A stretch of 64,000 bases of DNA from Bettongia penicillata ogilbyi (taxonomy: Eukaryota > Chordata > Mammalia > Diprotodontia > Potoroidae), in NCBI GenBank assembly GCA_023548195.1, contig JAJHZJ010000121.1, positions 612,347-676,346 of the forward strand, in the 5' to 3' direction. Both the position numbers and the translations under genes were made by a program. Shown one piece after another: positions 52,906 through 63,053 of this stretch; positions within the stretch are counted from its first letter, which is position 1; every line of letters begins with the position of its first letter. The notes below the pieces were generated by a model. The model worked only from the letters and a program-made list of their open reading frames with translations. It was not told the DNA's origin and did no database searches.

Positions 52906-53544
52906 GGACCCCACATTTTTAGAACTAGGGGGGTGAGGTGACACTTCTAGTTAGCAGCAGTGAATGGGCTAAAGAAACTAAGCTTGGCCCTGGGGATGAT
53001 TGAAAATATGCACCTTCTTTGGCAGACATAGGGGACTATGGGTATGGAGTATGGCATATAATCACAGATTTGGTTGATGTGTCTGATTGGTTTTGCTGAA
53101 CAGCTTTTTTTCTTCTTTATTTAAAGAGGGGAACTGGAAAAGATATATCTGGAAATGAAGGTGATATAAAAATGAGAGATAATACAAAAAAATTAAGTCA
53201 AGATGGGGAAAGAATGTAGGGATTTAATGTGGTGACTTGTAAAGTCCTTCTGGCTCCAAGTTCTTATGCTCCTTTGATTGTAAGAATGCTGAAAAGGAAG
53301 AATTGTTCCCAAAGATCAAGACTTGGGGAAATCATTTTGTGCACACTGAGCATGGTGATGTAGAATAATAGACATATTCAGACTTTCTTTACTGGTTCAT
53401 AAGCCCATGATTTAATTGGTGGAGTATTCCTTTCACAAATGCATAATGCAGTCACTCTACGCATTAATGTAGTAGATGTTCTTCATAAATGACTATAACC
53501 AATAGGTTCATCACAGTGGTAAAAAGATAGCTCAGAAGTGGGTT
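52906..53544. other. Unclassified interval
   Basis: No element is recognised ahead of the L1 5' end at 53545. Confidence 0.35.
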
Positions 53545-55749
53545 TGGAGTGCCAAGATGGCAGAGTAGAGGTAGAAATTCAGCTAAATTCTCCAAACATT
53601 CCCCTCCAAATGACTTTAAAATAATTCCTCAAATAGAATTCTGGAGGGGCAGAGCCAATAAAAAGTTGGAGTGAGACATTTTTTCCAGTCCAAGACAACT
53701 TAGGAGGTTGGCAGGAAAGGTCTGTGCCATCAGGGTAGGTCTGGCCCCAGTGCACATAGCAGCAGTACAAGTGGTGGGCCTTAGAATCCGTGTCCATAAC
53801 AGTAGCTTTTTAGGAGCTCTCACCACAGAGACAGTTAGGCGAACAGACAACAGATCAGAAAGAGATGACAGGGAACGCTTTGCTAGCACTGGGTGCAGAA
53901 CCCTGTTGCATTGCCCATTTGCAGTTCCAGGGCCAAGAGGGGCACTAGAGTCTGTGGCCACAGAGGAGCAGGGGTTCTGTTCATAGTTCCAAGCAGAAAA
54001 GAGCACTTGTGGTTGCGCAAAAGGGAGCAGGAGCCCTAGTAACAATTCGGGGGCTGAAAAGAACATTTGCACTTGTGGCCTTGGGAGAGTAGGAGACCAG
54101 ATGACAGTTCCAGGATCCAGACGATCCAGCAGTTGCACATGCAGGGAAGTAGAGACCCTGATCATAATTCCAGGGCAGAAAAAAAGTTCTTAGGGTCACT
54201 TGCAAGGAAGTGGAGGACTTGGGTACAGTTCCAGGATCCGGAGGAGTGCTTACACATCAGCTACAAGGGAATAGAAGCCCTGGTCACAATTTCAGGGCAG
54301 AGAAAGGCCCAGAGGAACGCTGGCACTCACTGCTGCAGGTGAGCAATGTCCCTCCCTGGGTAAAGACCAGACCACAAGTCAGAAAGCAATGGTTACATCT
54401 CTTCTTGGATCATACCACCTTGGAAGTACCAAAAACTTACAGACCCTCAGAGTCCAGCTTTTAACATAAAAGGTAAAAATCCAGGAATAGGCTAGAAAAA
54501 TGAGGAAAGAACAGAAAAAAAAAAACCTGACCATAAAAATTAACTATGGTGACAGGCAAGATACAGACAAACTCAGAAGAAGCCAATGATGCCAAAACAA
54601 TTACAAGCTAAGCCTCAAAGAAAAAGACGTAAAGTCGACACAAGTCCAAAAAGAATTCCTGGAAGAGCTTTCAAAGGATTTTAAAAGTCAAATAAGAGAG
54701 ATAGAGGAAAAATTGGGAAAATAAGTGAGAGTGTTGCAAGAAAATCACTAAGTGTAAATCAAGAGCTTAATAGAAGGAGCACCAAAATACTCAAGAAATT
54801 AACAACTGAAAAATGTAATTGGCCAAATGGTAAAAGAGGTACAAAAATTCATTGAAAAGAAGAACCCCTAAGAATAAGAGATATTCTCAAATTGACAAAT
54901 TTTCAAAGGATATGAATAGGGCAATTTTCTAAGGAAGAAATTCAAGCTATCAATAGTCATATGAAAAGAAACTCCAAATCACCAAAAGGAAAATGTACAT
55001 TAAATTTACGGTTTTACTTCTTACCTGTTGGATTGACAAAATTGACAAAAAAAGGAAAGTATTGGTGGGCTAGTGGGGAAACAGGTATGTTAATAAACTC
55101 TTGGAGGAGCTGTGAAATGGTATAGCCTTTCTGAACATCAGTTTGGAACTACGCCCAATAGTTATTAAACTGGACATACTTTTTCATTCATTGATATCAC
55201 CACCAGGCTTCTACTCCAAAGAGATCAAAGAAAGGAAGAAAAGACCTGAAAGTACAAGACTGTGTTTTTCAGTTCTTTTTTGAGATGGCAAAGAAGTGGA
55301 AAAAAGAGGGAACCCATCATTTGAAAAGTGGCAGAACAAATTATAGTATACGTAAGAAGTGATGAAGGGGATGATTTTTGAGAAACTTGAGATGGCCCGT
55401 ATGAACTGATTTAGAGTTAAAGGACAAGAACCAAAAGAACAAATTCTATAATAATATTGTGAAGACAAACAATTTTTAAAGACTTAAGAACACTGATCAA
55501 TGCAATGACCACCCATGATTCCAAAGGACCCATTATGAAGCATGAGAGAGAGGTGAGGGACTTAAGAGTGTGAATTGAGACACAATCATTTTTTTAAAAT
55601 GGCCAATGTAGGAATCAGTTCTACTTGACTACGCATATTTCTTACAAGGATTTTGCTTTTCCTTTCTGTTTCACTTGGGGGAGGGGTGAGGAAGTACAAG
55701 GGAGAAAAAAATAGATTTTATTAATAGAAAAAATTATTTAAAAAAAAAG
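53545..55749 (+). mobile_element. Internally deleted L1 with tandem 5' UTR
   Basis: The 5' end ggagtgccaagatggcagag leads into a 5' UTR of about 950 bases with a 61-base tandem array (53924-54340). Bases 54530-54870 encode broken frames of an ORF1-like charged coiled-coil region. Around 54890 the sequence jumps to the ORF2 C-terminus, with FSKEEIQAINSHMKRNSKS in one frame at about 54928-54985, then aaagtggaaaaaagagggaa, aagaagtgatgaaggggatg and agaactctg-type text. The 3' UTR and an A-run (55739-55748) close it. At 2.2 kb it lacks most of ORF1 and ORF2, including endonuclease and catalytic reverse transcriptase, so it could only have moved in trans or been deleted after insertion. Confidence 0.82.
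53924..54340 (+). repeat. 61-bp tandem repeat in L1 5' UTR, about 7 units
   Basis: Units start at 53924, 53986, 54045, 54107, 54167, 54228 and 54289, i.e. spacings of 62, 59, 62, 60, 61 and 61. Each begins gttccagg or attccagg and includes variants of cagaaaagagcactt and ggagcaggagccctggtcac. Adjacent units are clearly diverged, but phase is kept. Confidence 0.88.
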
Positions 55750-55754
55750 ACATC

Positions 55755-56014
55755 CAGTGAAGGAGAATTCAGTTTTCAAGGGAACCCATTCCATCCCTGG
55801 TCAGCTCTGATTCTTAAGAAGTTTTTCCTTTCACTGAACACAAATTTGTCTCTCTGTAACTTTTGCCCGTTGTTTGGAGTTCTGCCTACTAGAGCTAACC
55901 AGAGTATAATCTATCTTCCATATGGCAGCTCTTCAGATTCTTCGTGACAGCTACTCTGTCACTCTTAAGCCTGCTTTCCTCCAGACTAATAGCCCCTCCC
56001 CACAACTGATCCTC
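55755..56014 (-). mobile_element. CR1/L3 LINE 3' end, antisense (part 1)
   Basis: ggaacccattccatccctgg, aagaagtttttcctttcact, acacaaatttgtctctctgt, tgtttggagttctgcctact and cttaagcctgctttcctcca, then actaatagcccc. It begins right after the L1 poly(A) and resumes at 56255. Confidence 0.83.
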
Positions 56015-56016
56015 TG

Positions 56017-56252
56017 TAGCTAGGTAGCACGGTTTATAAAGATCTGGACCTACAATCAGGAAGACCTAAGTTCAAATCTAGCCTCAGATATTTATAGGCT
56101 GTGTGGCATTAGGCAATTTATTTAACTTCTGTTTGCCTGTTTTCTCAACATTGGGATAATAACAGCAACAATAAATGAGATAAAATCTATGATGCATTTA
56201 GCATGATGTCTGGCACATAGTAGGTATTAAATAAATGCTTATTCCCTTTCCC
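56017..56252 (+). mobile_element. MIR/THER1-type SINE, sense, inside CR1/L3
   Basis: gctaggtagcacggtttata, caatcaggaagacctaagtt, caaatctagcctcagatatt, gtgtggcattaggcaattta, gatgtctggcacatagtagg and tattaaataaatgcttattc. The host reads gatcct | catatgatatgat across it. Confidence 0.9.
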
Positions 56253-56254
56253 TT

Positions 56255-56640
56255 TCCTCATATGATATGATTTCTAGACTCTTCAATATTTCTCCAGAAC
56301 TCTATAGCTCATCAATTTTCTTCTTAAAATGTATATAACTTGAATTGAGCATAGTATTCCACATGTGGTCTTACCATGACAGGGTACACTCTTCCCAAGT
56401 CCTGGCTACTATGCCTTTCAATACAATCTAATTTCACATTTGATTTCTTTCTTTCTTTCTTTTAAACACATAACACTGCTTGCTGAGTTTGCAGTCATTA
56501 AAACTTCTAAAACTCTTTCAGATGAATGACTATCTAGACACACTTCCCCATTTTGTAATCGATTTTTAACCCTTTTTTATTTATTTTGGAGATTATTACT
56601 CCTTCTATCAATGTAACTTGGCCCCTTCTCTATAATGTAT
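56255..56640 (-). mobile_element. CR1/L3 LINE, antisense (part 2)
   Basis: agaactctatagctcatcaa, acttgaattgagcatagtat, tccacatgtggtcttaccat and gactatgcctttcaata-type text, then ttgctgagtttgcagtcatt. Homology fades past 56560. Confidence 0.77.
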
Positions 56641-56644
56641 AATT

Positions 56645-56735
56645 TTAGAAAGTTGCCTAAATCACTGACAGCCAGTATATGTCAGACTTAAACGCAGATC
56701 TTTTCAGATCACACTGCTTTTCTCTTCATTTATTA
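56645..56735 (-). mobile_element. SINE/MIR fragment, antisense
   Basis: agttgcctaaatcactgaca, gccagtatatgtcagactta and aacgcagatcttttcagatc. Confidence 0.6.
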
Positions 56736-57719
56736 TGCCTGTGATTGATAGTTTAAGCATCATTTACAAACATAATTTTAAGATATATTTTTAGACATAT
56801 ATTTGAAAACATTATGTAGTTGGAATTGGCATCTAGACTCACTATACTGATAATGGCATGGCTAAAATATCAATGAACTCTTTGTCTTGACCACCAAGCT
56901 TAATAGGAGGATCCTGCCACCCTGCCCAGGTCACTCATTGAGAGTTGAGCTAAAGTGTGGAATATTCTACTCAATATCACCTGCAATCATCATCACAGCA
57001 GCTCCCATCACCTGCCAATACTATCAAACAGAATATGGCCTCTTGCTCCATGTCCAGATTCATCCGTTTTAGCCAGAAACCTCACAGTACCTCCTTCCTT
57101 GTGATACTGAATCCCTAGATGCTTAACAGTAAACTATCATTAACCTCTCACATCCCATTCCTTCACCCCATCCATTTCAGCTCTATATTTCCCATGCCCC
57201 ACTCCAGTTTTGCATGATATTTCTATGGTGTCCTCTGGAATTCCTATTCCTTTATAATCTTGCCATCAAGATCTGTTAAGCCTTGAAGGCAACATTATGA
57301 GTTCAAAAGACAAGAAGAACCTATGTCTCTCAGAGTTGGCTGAAAGCAAGAGAAATTTCTTCACTGGAGAAAATGGCCACAAGAAGCTCAACTTTTTGAT
57401 CTGGCTTGCTAGAAGATACAGCCTTTGGCAGAGATAAAGTGAAAAGCATAGTTAAAGATGAAATGTTGACTTAGCAGTCCCACAAACTGCTTTGAGTTTA
57501 ATGTTTTAATCTTCAATCTCCCTAGAAAAGTATTAACTTATAACTAGTAGTTATAACTTATCACTTCTGCTCATCTAAGACTTGGTTAATGTGTGCTTTT
57601 AATTCCCTTGCTTCTATATTCAATATACATTCTATACTGAGTGTCTTTCTATTATCTCTTTTTGGGGAGAAAGATGTGAAACAAATCTAAGTTTTAAATG
57701 ATTCTCTTTAGAGCTCCAG
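56736..57719. other. Unclassified interval, perhaps L2 upstream region
   Basis: Bases 57115-57290 (ctcacatcccattccttcac, ctttataatcttgccatcaa) are pyrimidine-rich and could be an outer part of the L2 that follows, but I cannot align them with confidence. The rest is A/T-rich and unassigned. Confidence 0.3.
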
Positions 57720-58440
57720 GTTGAGGACTTAAACAAAGAGCCAGAAGGTTTAAGAAAATGGAATGACCCCTCTCTCCAGAAACCAGGCTCCCTCAGGACT
57801 AGACTTAATCCATGAGTGCATGGTTCGAGAGCAAAAGATCCGCTTGGTGAAGAGGGAAGAGGTGAGCATCCACATCCTACTGAACACAGAAGAATTGTGC
57901 TATTGTTACAGATCACTCAAACTATATCCTGGTGGTCGTTATTTACTGACACCTCGGGTCATTTTCCTTCCCTTCTCCAGGAGTTCAGAAGATGGTTCAC
58001 AGTCTTCCTTTCCACAAACTCCTTCCCTTTTAGATGACATCAACATCTATGCTGATATCCCTTTAATAACTGATCTCCCAGTTCTTCAGTCTCCCATAAC
58101 CTACTCTTCCACTCTATCTTAGCAAGACATGAGGATGGTCACCCCTTTGAATCTGTCATCACCCACTAGTGTTTCATGTTTAAATAAAAAACAAAACCCC
58201 AAAATTCCTTTACCATAACCTCCTATCATTCATTCCTTCTCACCCAATGTCTTAACCCTCCTAGTCACCCTCATCATAAATTCCATTCCATCTCTCTGTA
58301 TCTGAAACCATCATCCTTACTCTAATTTCACTTTCCTTCCCAAATTATATTTAATCAGTGTAATGCTATACTGTCTTCAATTCTTTATTGCTTGCCCCTT
58401 AGTCTTGATACTCTGGCCTATCCTGGATTATCCTTCTTTT
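57720..58440 (+). mobile_element. L2 LINE endonuclease-domain remnant, sense
   Basis: A plus frame (57763-58122, 119 codons) contains LLDDINIYADIPL, which corresponds to the GDFN-plus-IHVDDP catalytic loop of CR1/L2-group endonucleases with the key Gly and Phe lost. A shifted frame gives SGHFPSLLQEFRR just upstream. Further down, GHPFESVITH matches the 'GHTLDLVIT' motif, then accataacctcctatcattc matches the 'DHNLLSF' block. Frames are broken by at least three shifts and stops, so it is dead. This is the only endonuclease-region L2 piece in the window. Confidence 0.68.
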
Positions 58441-59354
58441 TCTATGTATATGGTGCTTAACTGAACTGGAGGAAATACCATAAATGAGTAAATTTAGTTC
58501 ACCATAACTGTCCCATTCTCCTTAAGAGTGTTTAAAACCTTCTGTTCTCTACTCATGCTTCCTACTAGCATCTCATCTAAGGTCTCCTTATAAATTACTG
58601 AGAAATTACAGTGTTTGATAGAATTGTCTAGCAAATTAAACCACTGGATGGTCTTGGCTTGGAGACCTTTGAATTGAATGACTTAAACTGTGGTTAGTTT
58701 TTTTTTCTTTTTGGTTTGATTTTGGGCATTCAATCTCTGCAGCCTCAGTATGTCACTTAATAGTTTAGTAAAAATATAATTTTGTGTTTTTCATTTTTAG
58801 ATATGAATCCAAGAATTTTACATTTTTTGATAGGACTCCAGCTCCATTTTTCCCAAAGCAGATATGAACTCTGGTCTTTGATTGGCCAACTCTTTATCAC
58901 CCATTCCTGAAAATGGCACATATCATGAATTTAAACATTCTAAATGACACCCTGTCTGCTTCCCAGCCTGGGTGATTGTTTTGTAAATAATAAAGCAATG
59001 AGGTAGGAAGCGTTAGGTTCTCTGAGAAGAAAGAGAGAAGAGCAGGGGAATGGAGAAGAAAACAAAGGGGGAAAAATACAGGGAGTAAAAACTGACAAGC
59101 TCTCTAGGTCTAGAACTGTGGTTAAAATGGAGACTTGATCTATTTGCTTTCTTTCCAGGGCATTTGAGCTTCCCACATGGCCTGGTCCACTTATCAGTTC
59201 TTCCTAACTTGTTTACATGATGAAGGAGACCTGCAACAGCAGGAGGGAAGGAATTCAGAAAAGAGGAGTGGAAAAGGAGGAGGGGAGGAAAGTCTGAAGG
59301 GAAGGTCAGTTAATGGTGCTGTTTTTTACTGACACGATGGCTTTTCTCAGGAGA
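58441..59354. other. Unclassified interval
   Basis: No recognised element. The 59000-59300 part is purine-rich (ggaggaggggaggaaag). A minus frame at 58940-59176 reflects that bias. Confidence 0.35.
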
Positions 59355-59490
59355 GCTCAAAATGCTTTATAAACATAAACCTCAGGAGGCAGATGCCAAA
59401 TTTTATTACGTTCTGCTGTGAAAGGAGACATTGAGGTACAGCAAGGGAATTGGTCAAGGTTAGAGAGCAAAAGCAGACATAACTACTTAT
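59355..59490 (-). mobile_element. MIR-type SINE, antisense
   Basis: gctcaaaatgctttataaac, ataaacctcaggaggcagat, gaaaggagacattgaggtac and ggaattggtcaaggttagag. Confidence 0.65.
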
Positions 59491-59639
59491 TTCAAGGAAA
59501 GTCCTTCAGCCAGAGCTATGACAAGGCCTGCAAAGCTCTGAGGGAAGGGTACCATCCGTGGGCTTGGTATTAAGGAGGATCCAGTCTTCTCACCAAATAA
59601 TGACCTTTTCGTCCTGCTACAAAATCAGGCATGTGTGAA

Positions 59640-59785
59640 TTTGCTTTTAAAAATATATTTTGAAAAATATATTTAGATTTAATTGGTTTGCTTTGTAATC
59701 CTATGTGCTTTATTTTATGCATTTAAAAACATTACTCTGAGAAAGGCTTTGTTAGACACAAAAAAGGCTTTAAAAACCCCTGAGT
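59640..59785 (+). repeat. Unclassified old interspersed repeat C, copy 2
   Basis: ttaattggtttgctttgtaa, tttattttatgcatttaaaa, acattactctgagaaagg and ggctttaaaaacccctg follow the same order as 18840-18985. Confidence 0.6.
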
Positions 59786-59824
59786 GCCTTGTAGGTAGTT
59801 AGTAAATGTTTGGAAAATGAATAA

Positions 59825-60360
59825 ATCACTCGCTAATTATTTACCACAAGCCTACTTTGTGACAGGCATTGTGGTAGAAGCTGGGGATGCATATACAAAA
59901 AACAAATAGACCATGCTCTCAAGGATCTCCCAATCTACTAGCAGATACCACATGTTTATGGGAAAGTAGACAAAGGCTATATACACAATAAATACAAAGT
60001 GACTGATAGGTGCTGGTAGAGCAACAAGGAAAACCAAAACAGGTGGCCCTTAAGCTCAGTCTTGGAACAAGCTTGGGGTCCCAAGGAGTACAGGTGAGGA
60101 GGGAGAACATTCCAGGTTTGGGGAGGCTGCTTTCACAAAGGTACTGAAATGGGAAATAGAATGTTCTGTACTGGGAAAAGTAACTCAGCCAGTATATGAG
60201 AAGAGATAACGCGTAAGGTTCCCAGACAACGAGGTTAAAGCCAGATTGTGAAGGACTTTAAACATTACACAAGAGCTTGTACTTTCTCCTAGAGGATGCA
60301 ACTGGGAGCAATGGAAGCTTCCCATATAGGAAAGTGGCATGATAAATATAGGATGAACCA
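59825..60360 (-). mobile_element. L2 LINE 3' end, antisense
   Basis: cctactttgtgacaggcatt, gtggtagaagctggggatgc, ctcaaggatctcccaatcta, ggagggagaacattccaggt, gattgtgaaggactttaaac and ggaaagtggcatgataaata. Confidence 0.88.
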
Positions 60361-60375
60361 GAAAAGAGAGAGACT

Positions 60376-60585
60376 GGGTTATTCACTTGTTTTCAGTTGT
60401 GTCTGATGTTTTGTGACCCCATTTTGGAGTTTTCTTGGCAGAGATACCAGCTCATTTTACAGATGAGGAAACTGAGGCAAACAGGGTGAAGTGACTTGCC
60501 CAAGGTCACACAGCTAGTAAATGTCTGAGGTATGATTTGAACTCAGGTTTTCCTGACTCCAGGCCCAGCATTGTAGCCCCTGTTC
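60376..60585 (-). mobile_element. WSINE1-type core-SINE, antisense, small internal deletion
   Basis: ttcagttgtgtctgatgttt, ttttcttggcagagatacca, then directly gctcattttacagatgagga (the 'gccatttccttctcca' block is missing), gaagtgacttgcccaaggtc and gactccaggcccagcattgt. Confidence 0.9.
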
Positions 60586-60791
60586 CCCCTGCCCTGGAGC
60601 CTCGATACAGGGGATCAATTGACTCTCCTAGACTGACCAGCAATAGGTCTCAGGTCAAGTCCACTTGGTCATTGTTTGGGACTTACCTGGCTCAGAATGA
60701 AAGTAAATAGCAACTATTTCTGTTTTGGCCAGACACCCTGAGGGTCGTCCCCTCCCAGACTGAATTTTTTCTTTTTCTTTTTTGTCTAGGT

Positions 60792-61481
60792 CAGAGAATC
60801 TCAAACTTATTTGGTCTATTGCTTCTATTGCTTCCTTTTAAAAAAAATTACTCAACAGCCTCTGGGAAATCTATTTTCTTCAGCCCTTTAACAGTTTTGT
60901 TTTTTTTTAATTTGCTCCATTTCTAAAAACATACGTACTTTTATCCTGAACTTAAGAAATATAACCAGTGCCCATTCTGCTGGGGGAAGTCTTCACATGC
61001 TTGGGGTAGTTTTTTTTTTTTTTTAAATGACGCACCTTAAATTTAATTATTTATTGTATATTTGTAGGTTTCCTGCATTGAAATTTTGATAACTCAATAT
61101 TGCATCATGTAACTGTATAGTATCATATTGTAAACAAGTCATTACACCCATATATTCCTGCCCATGCATGGGGGGTTTCCTGACAATGCTCGAAGCTCTC
61201 ATCTGCCAACATGTGCTTCTTAAAACTTGTCAGCGCATTGACCAGCAATCAGTTATAACCTGCATTTTGTGTGTTTATTTGGAAAATAATGCAATCACTA
61301 TGACAATTAATGAAATGTACAAATCGTTTTTCAAAATTTTCTTCTCTTCTTTCCTTATGCTTCCATGTCCCCCTTATTTTTCTCTAATGCCCCGCAATTG
61401 CACCTGAGGTTACTACCACCCTATCTCGAATTGTTCCATCACCCCCCCAAAGGGCAGTATCACCCACTTTGGGAACGTGTG
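60792..61481 (+). mobile_element. hAT-like DNA transposon D, copy 2 (non-autonomous)
   Basis: Left end cagagaatctcaaacttatt and right end cactttgggaacgtgtg are imperfect inverted repeats, flanked by gtctaggt and gcctaggt (7 of 8). It shares gaaattttgataactcaata, tggaaaataatgcaatcact and gaggttactaccacc with copy 1 but has about 200 bases that copy 1 lacks, near 60850-61040. Confidence 0.8.
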
Positions 61482-61591
61482 GCCTAGGTAAAGAGGCTAT
61501 TCTCTGCCTCATTTCTTACCTAGTCTTACTAACTGAATGGGTGCTGCCTTTGTCAAACTGAGACCTGTTAAAGACCTTACTTTAAAAATGC

Positions 61592-61775
61592 CAACATCTC
61601 CCATTGCATCCAGGGCTGTTTCCAGTCATGCTGATCTATATCTTGCCACTGAACCCAGATGACTCCGGAGGAGACAGTGAGGCTGGTGACTTTGCACAGC
61701 CCTGCCTCACTTATATCCAATGCACTTGCAAGTCATGGCATCACCTTCCTGATATCGTGACAACCAAAAACAATA
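61592..61775 (+). mobile_element. Marsupial SINE family B tail, sense
   Basis: gggctgtttccagtcatgct, tatcttgccactgaacccag, agacagtgaggctggtgact, cacagccctgcctcacttat and gcacttgcaagtcatggcat follow the long-variant 3' half. Confidence 0.78.
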
Positions 61776-61799
61776 ATATTTCAGTACTCTAGGTGAGAG

Positions 61800-61885
61800 A
61801 TGAAGGTTGTGTTTTCTCATCATATCTCCAACACCTAGCATGTATCATGTACATTTCCAGGGATTAATTCATTTTTATTGAATCT
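61800..61885 (+). mobile_element. L2 3' terminus, sense, decayed
   Basis: tcatatctccaacacctagc and attcatttttattgaatctg keep the L2 order with heavy mutation between. Confidence 0.5.
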
Positions 61886-61999
61886 GAATAGTGTGATTGA
61901 TTTGACCCACAGGTGATTGAAAAGTTGATCCAATCAAAATATTTTCCATCATTGATTTCTCAGCATGACTGAAATTGCCAGGTTAAATCAGATCAATAG

Positions 62000-62115
62000 A
62001 TACAGCACTCTGATGAACACTGGGGATACAACAGAAATCAAAACCAGCCCCTTACCTGAAGGAACTCTCAATCTAATGAGGAAAACAGCCTGCAAACAAT
62101 TATACCAACTTTAAT
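62000..62115 (-). mobile_element. L2 3' end, antisense
   Basis: gatgaacactggggatacaa, ccccttacctgaaggaactc, tcaatctaatgaggaaaaca and cctgcaaacaattatac. Confidence 0.82.
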
Positions 62116-62444
62116 ATAATTTTTAAAAGCGTTTTAACTAGGTTAGTGGCATGGAAGTCTTGCTTCCTTTTGGTGTAGAAGTGCATCTGTGTCCTGAGGA
62201 CTATCACAGGGAAGTCCAAACTCTGAGGGAGCCTATTAAATAGGAAAGGTTATGAGTACAGAGACACTGGCAAGAGACACTGCATGTGTTGTTCAAGGAC
62301 CAGTCTGATCGAGTTGTTAGAGGCCCATTACCAGAATGTTGGCCACCAAATAATTCTACTATCAACCGAAGCAATGCAAGAAGACAGTTTACAGAGAAAT
62401 GGATGCTGCAACCTACTTTGGTGAAGGGATCACAGGGTCTTAAA
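62116..62444. other. Unclassified interval
   Basis: No recognised element. The preceding L2 may extend weakly into it. Confidence 0.3.
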
Positions 62445-62575
62445 TTTAAAACCAGGAAGGATTAAAGATGTTATCTAGTCCAACACTCTCATTTTACAGA
62501 TAAGGAAACTGAGACCCAGAAAGATTAAATGATTATTCCAAGGTCACATAGGAAGTAAGTGGTAGAGACACCCAA
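62445..62575 (-). mobile_element. MIR-type SINE, antisense
   Basis: gatgttatctagtccaacac, tcattttacagataaggaaa, ctgagacccagaaagattaa and ggtcacataggaagtaagtg. Confidence 0.85.
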
Positions 62576-62983
62576 TGTTGATGAAACTATCGATTCTTAA
62601 TAGACTGAAGTAAAGTATTATATAAAGGAGAACTGTGTAATAAACACTTAAGCTTAAGATACTTTCCCTTCCTTTGGCCAATTTGGAACATAAACCATCT
62701 TTATATAGGGAACTTTTGATGGACAGCAGTTTCAATCAGACAGCTATATAAGTTGGCTAGTTTTTTCAAAAGTAGATTGCTGTAAGTTCAGATTATCCTT
62801 TTCTCTGAAAAAGTGCTTGTAAAGTTCTATAAAATCACAAACTTTACTCTATTAGCTCTATCTTATAAGAAAAAATTCTTGCATGTCAGGGGATTAATAC
62901 GTTTTAAGATAAACACACAAAATGAATAATAAATACACAATAAACACACATATCTTTTCAATAGTCTCTGCTTTTCTTTCTAG
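62576..62983. other. Unclassified interval ending in a splice-acceptor-like tract
   Basis: Nothing is recognised until the pyrimidine run tctctgcttttctttctag at 62965-62983, which would be a good 3' splice site. Confidence 0.3.
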
Positions 62984-63053
62984 CATTTCTATGCCTGCAA
63001 CACCATGTCAGTTGCCTTTTCCTGGAAAGCCTTCATGAAGGCATCATCTATGG
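62984..63053 (+). other. Weak candidate internal exon
   Basis: A 70-base segment lies between a strong acceptor (polypyrimidine tract plus tag at 62981-62983) and a strong donor (atgg|gtaagc at 63054). It is open in the frame starting at 62984 (HFYACNTMSVAFSWKAF and so on, 23 codons plus one base). No flanking exon or known protein supports it, and a diverged L2 3' UTR origin is possible because cttttcctggaaagccttc resembles an L2 block. It could equally be a non-coding RNA exon. Confidence 0.2.

Noticed and set aside
53629..54165. Longest open frame in the window, 178 codons on the minus strand
   Set aside because: It runs antisense through the L1 5' UTR and its 61-base tandem array. There is no signal, domain or codon pattern, and tandem non-coding repeats with length near a multiple of three often stay open.
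53924..54340. Regularly spaced repeats considered as a CRISPR-like array
   Set aside because: Units are contiguous and diverged with no unique spacers, the host is a vertebrate, and the array lies inside an L1 5' UTR.
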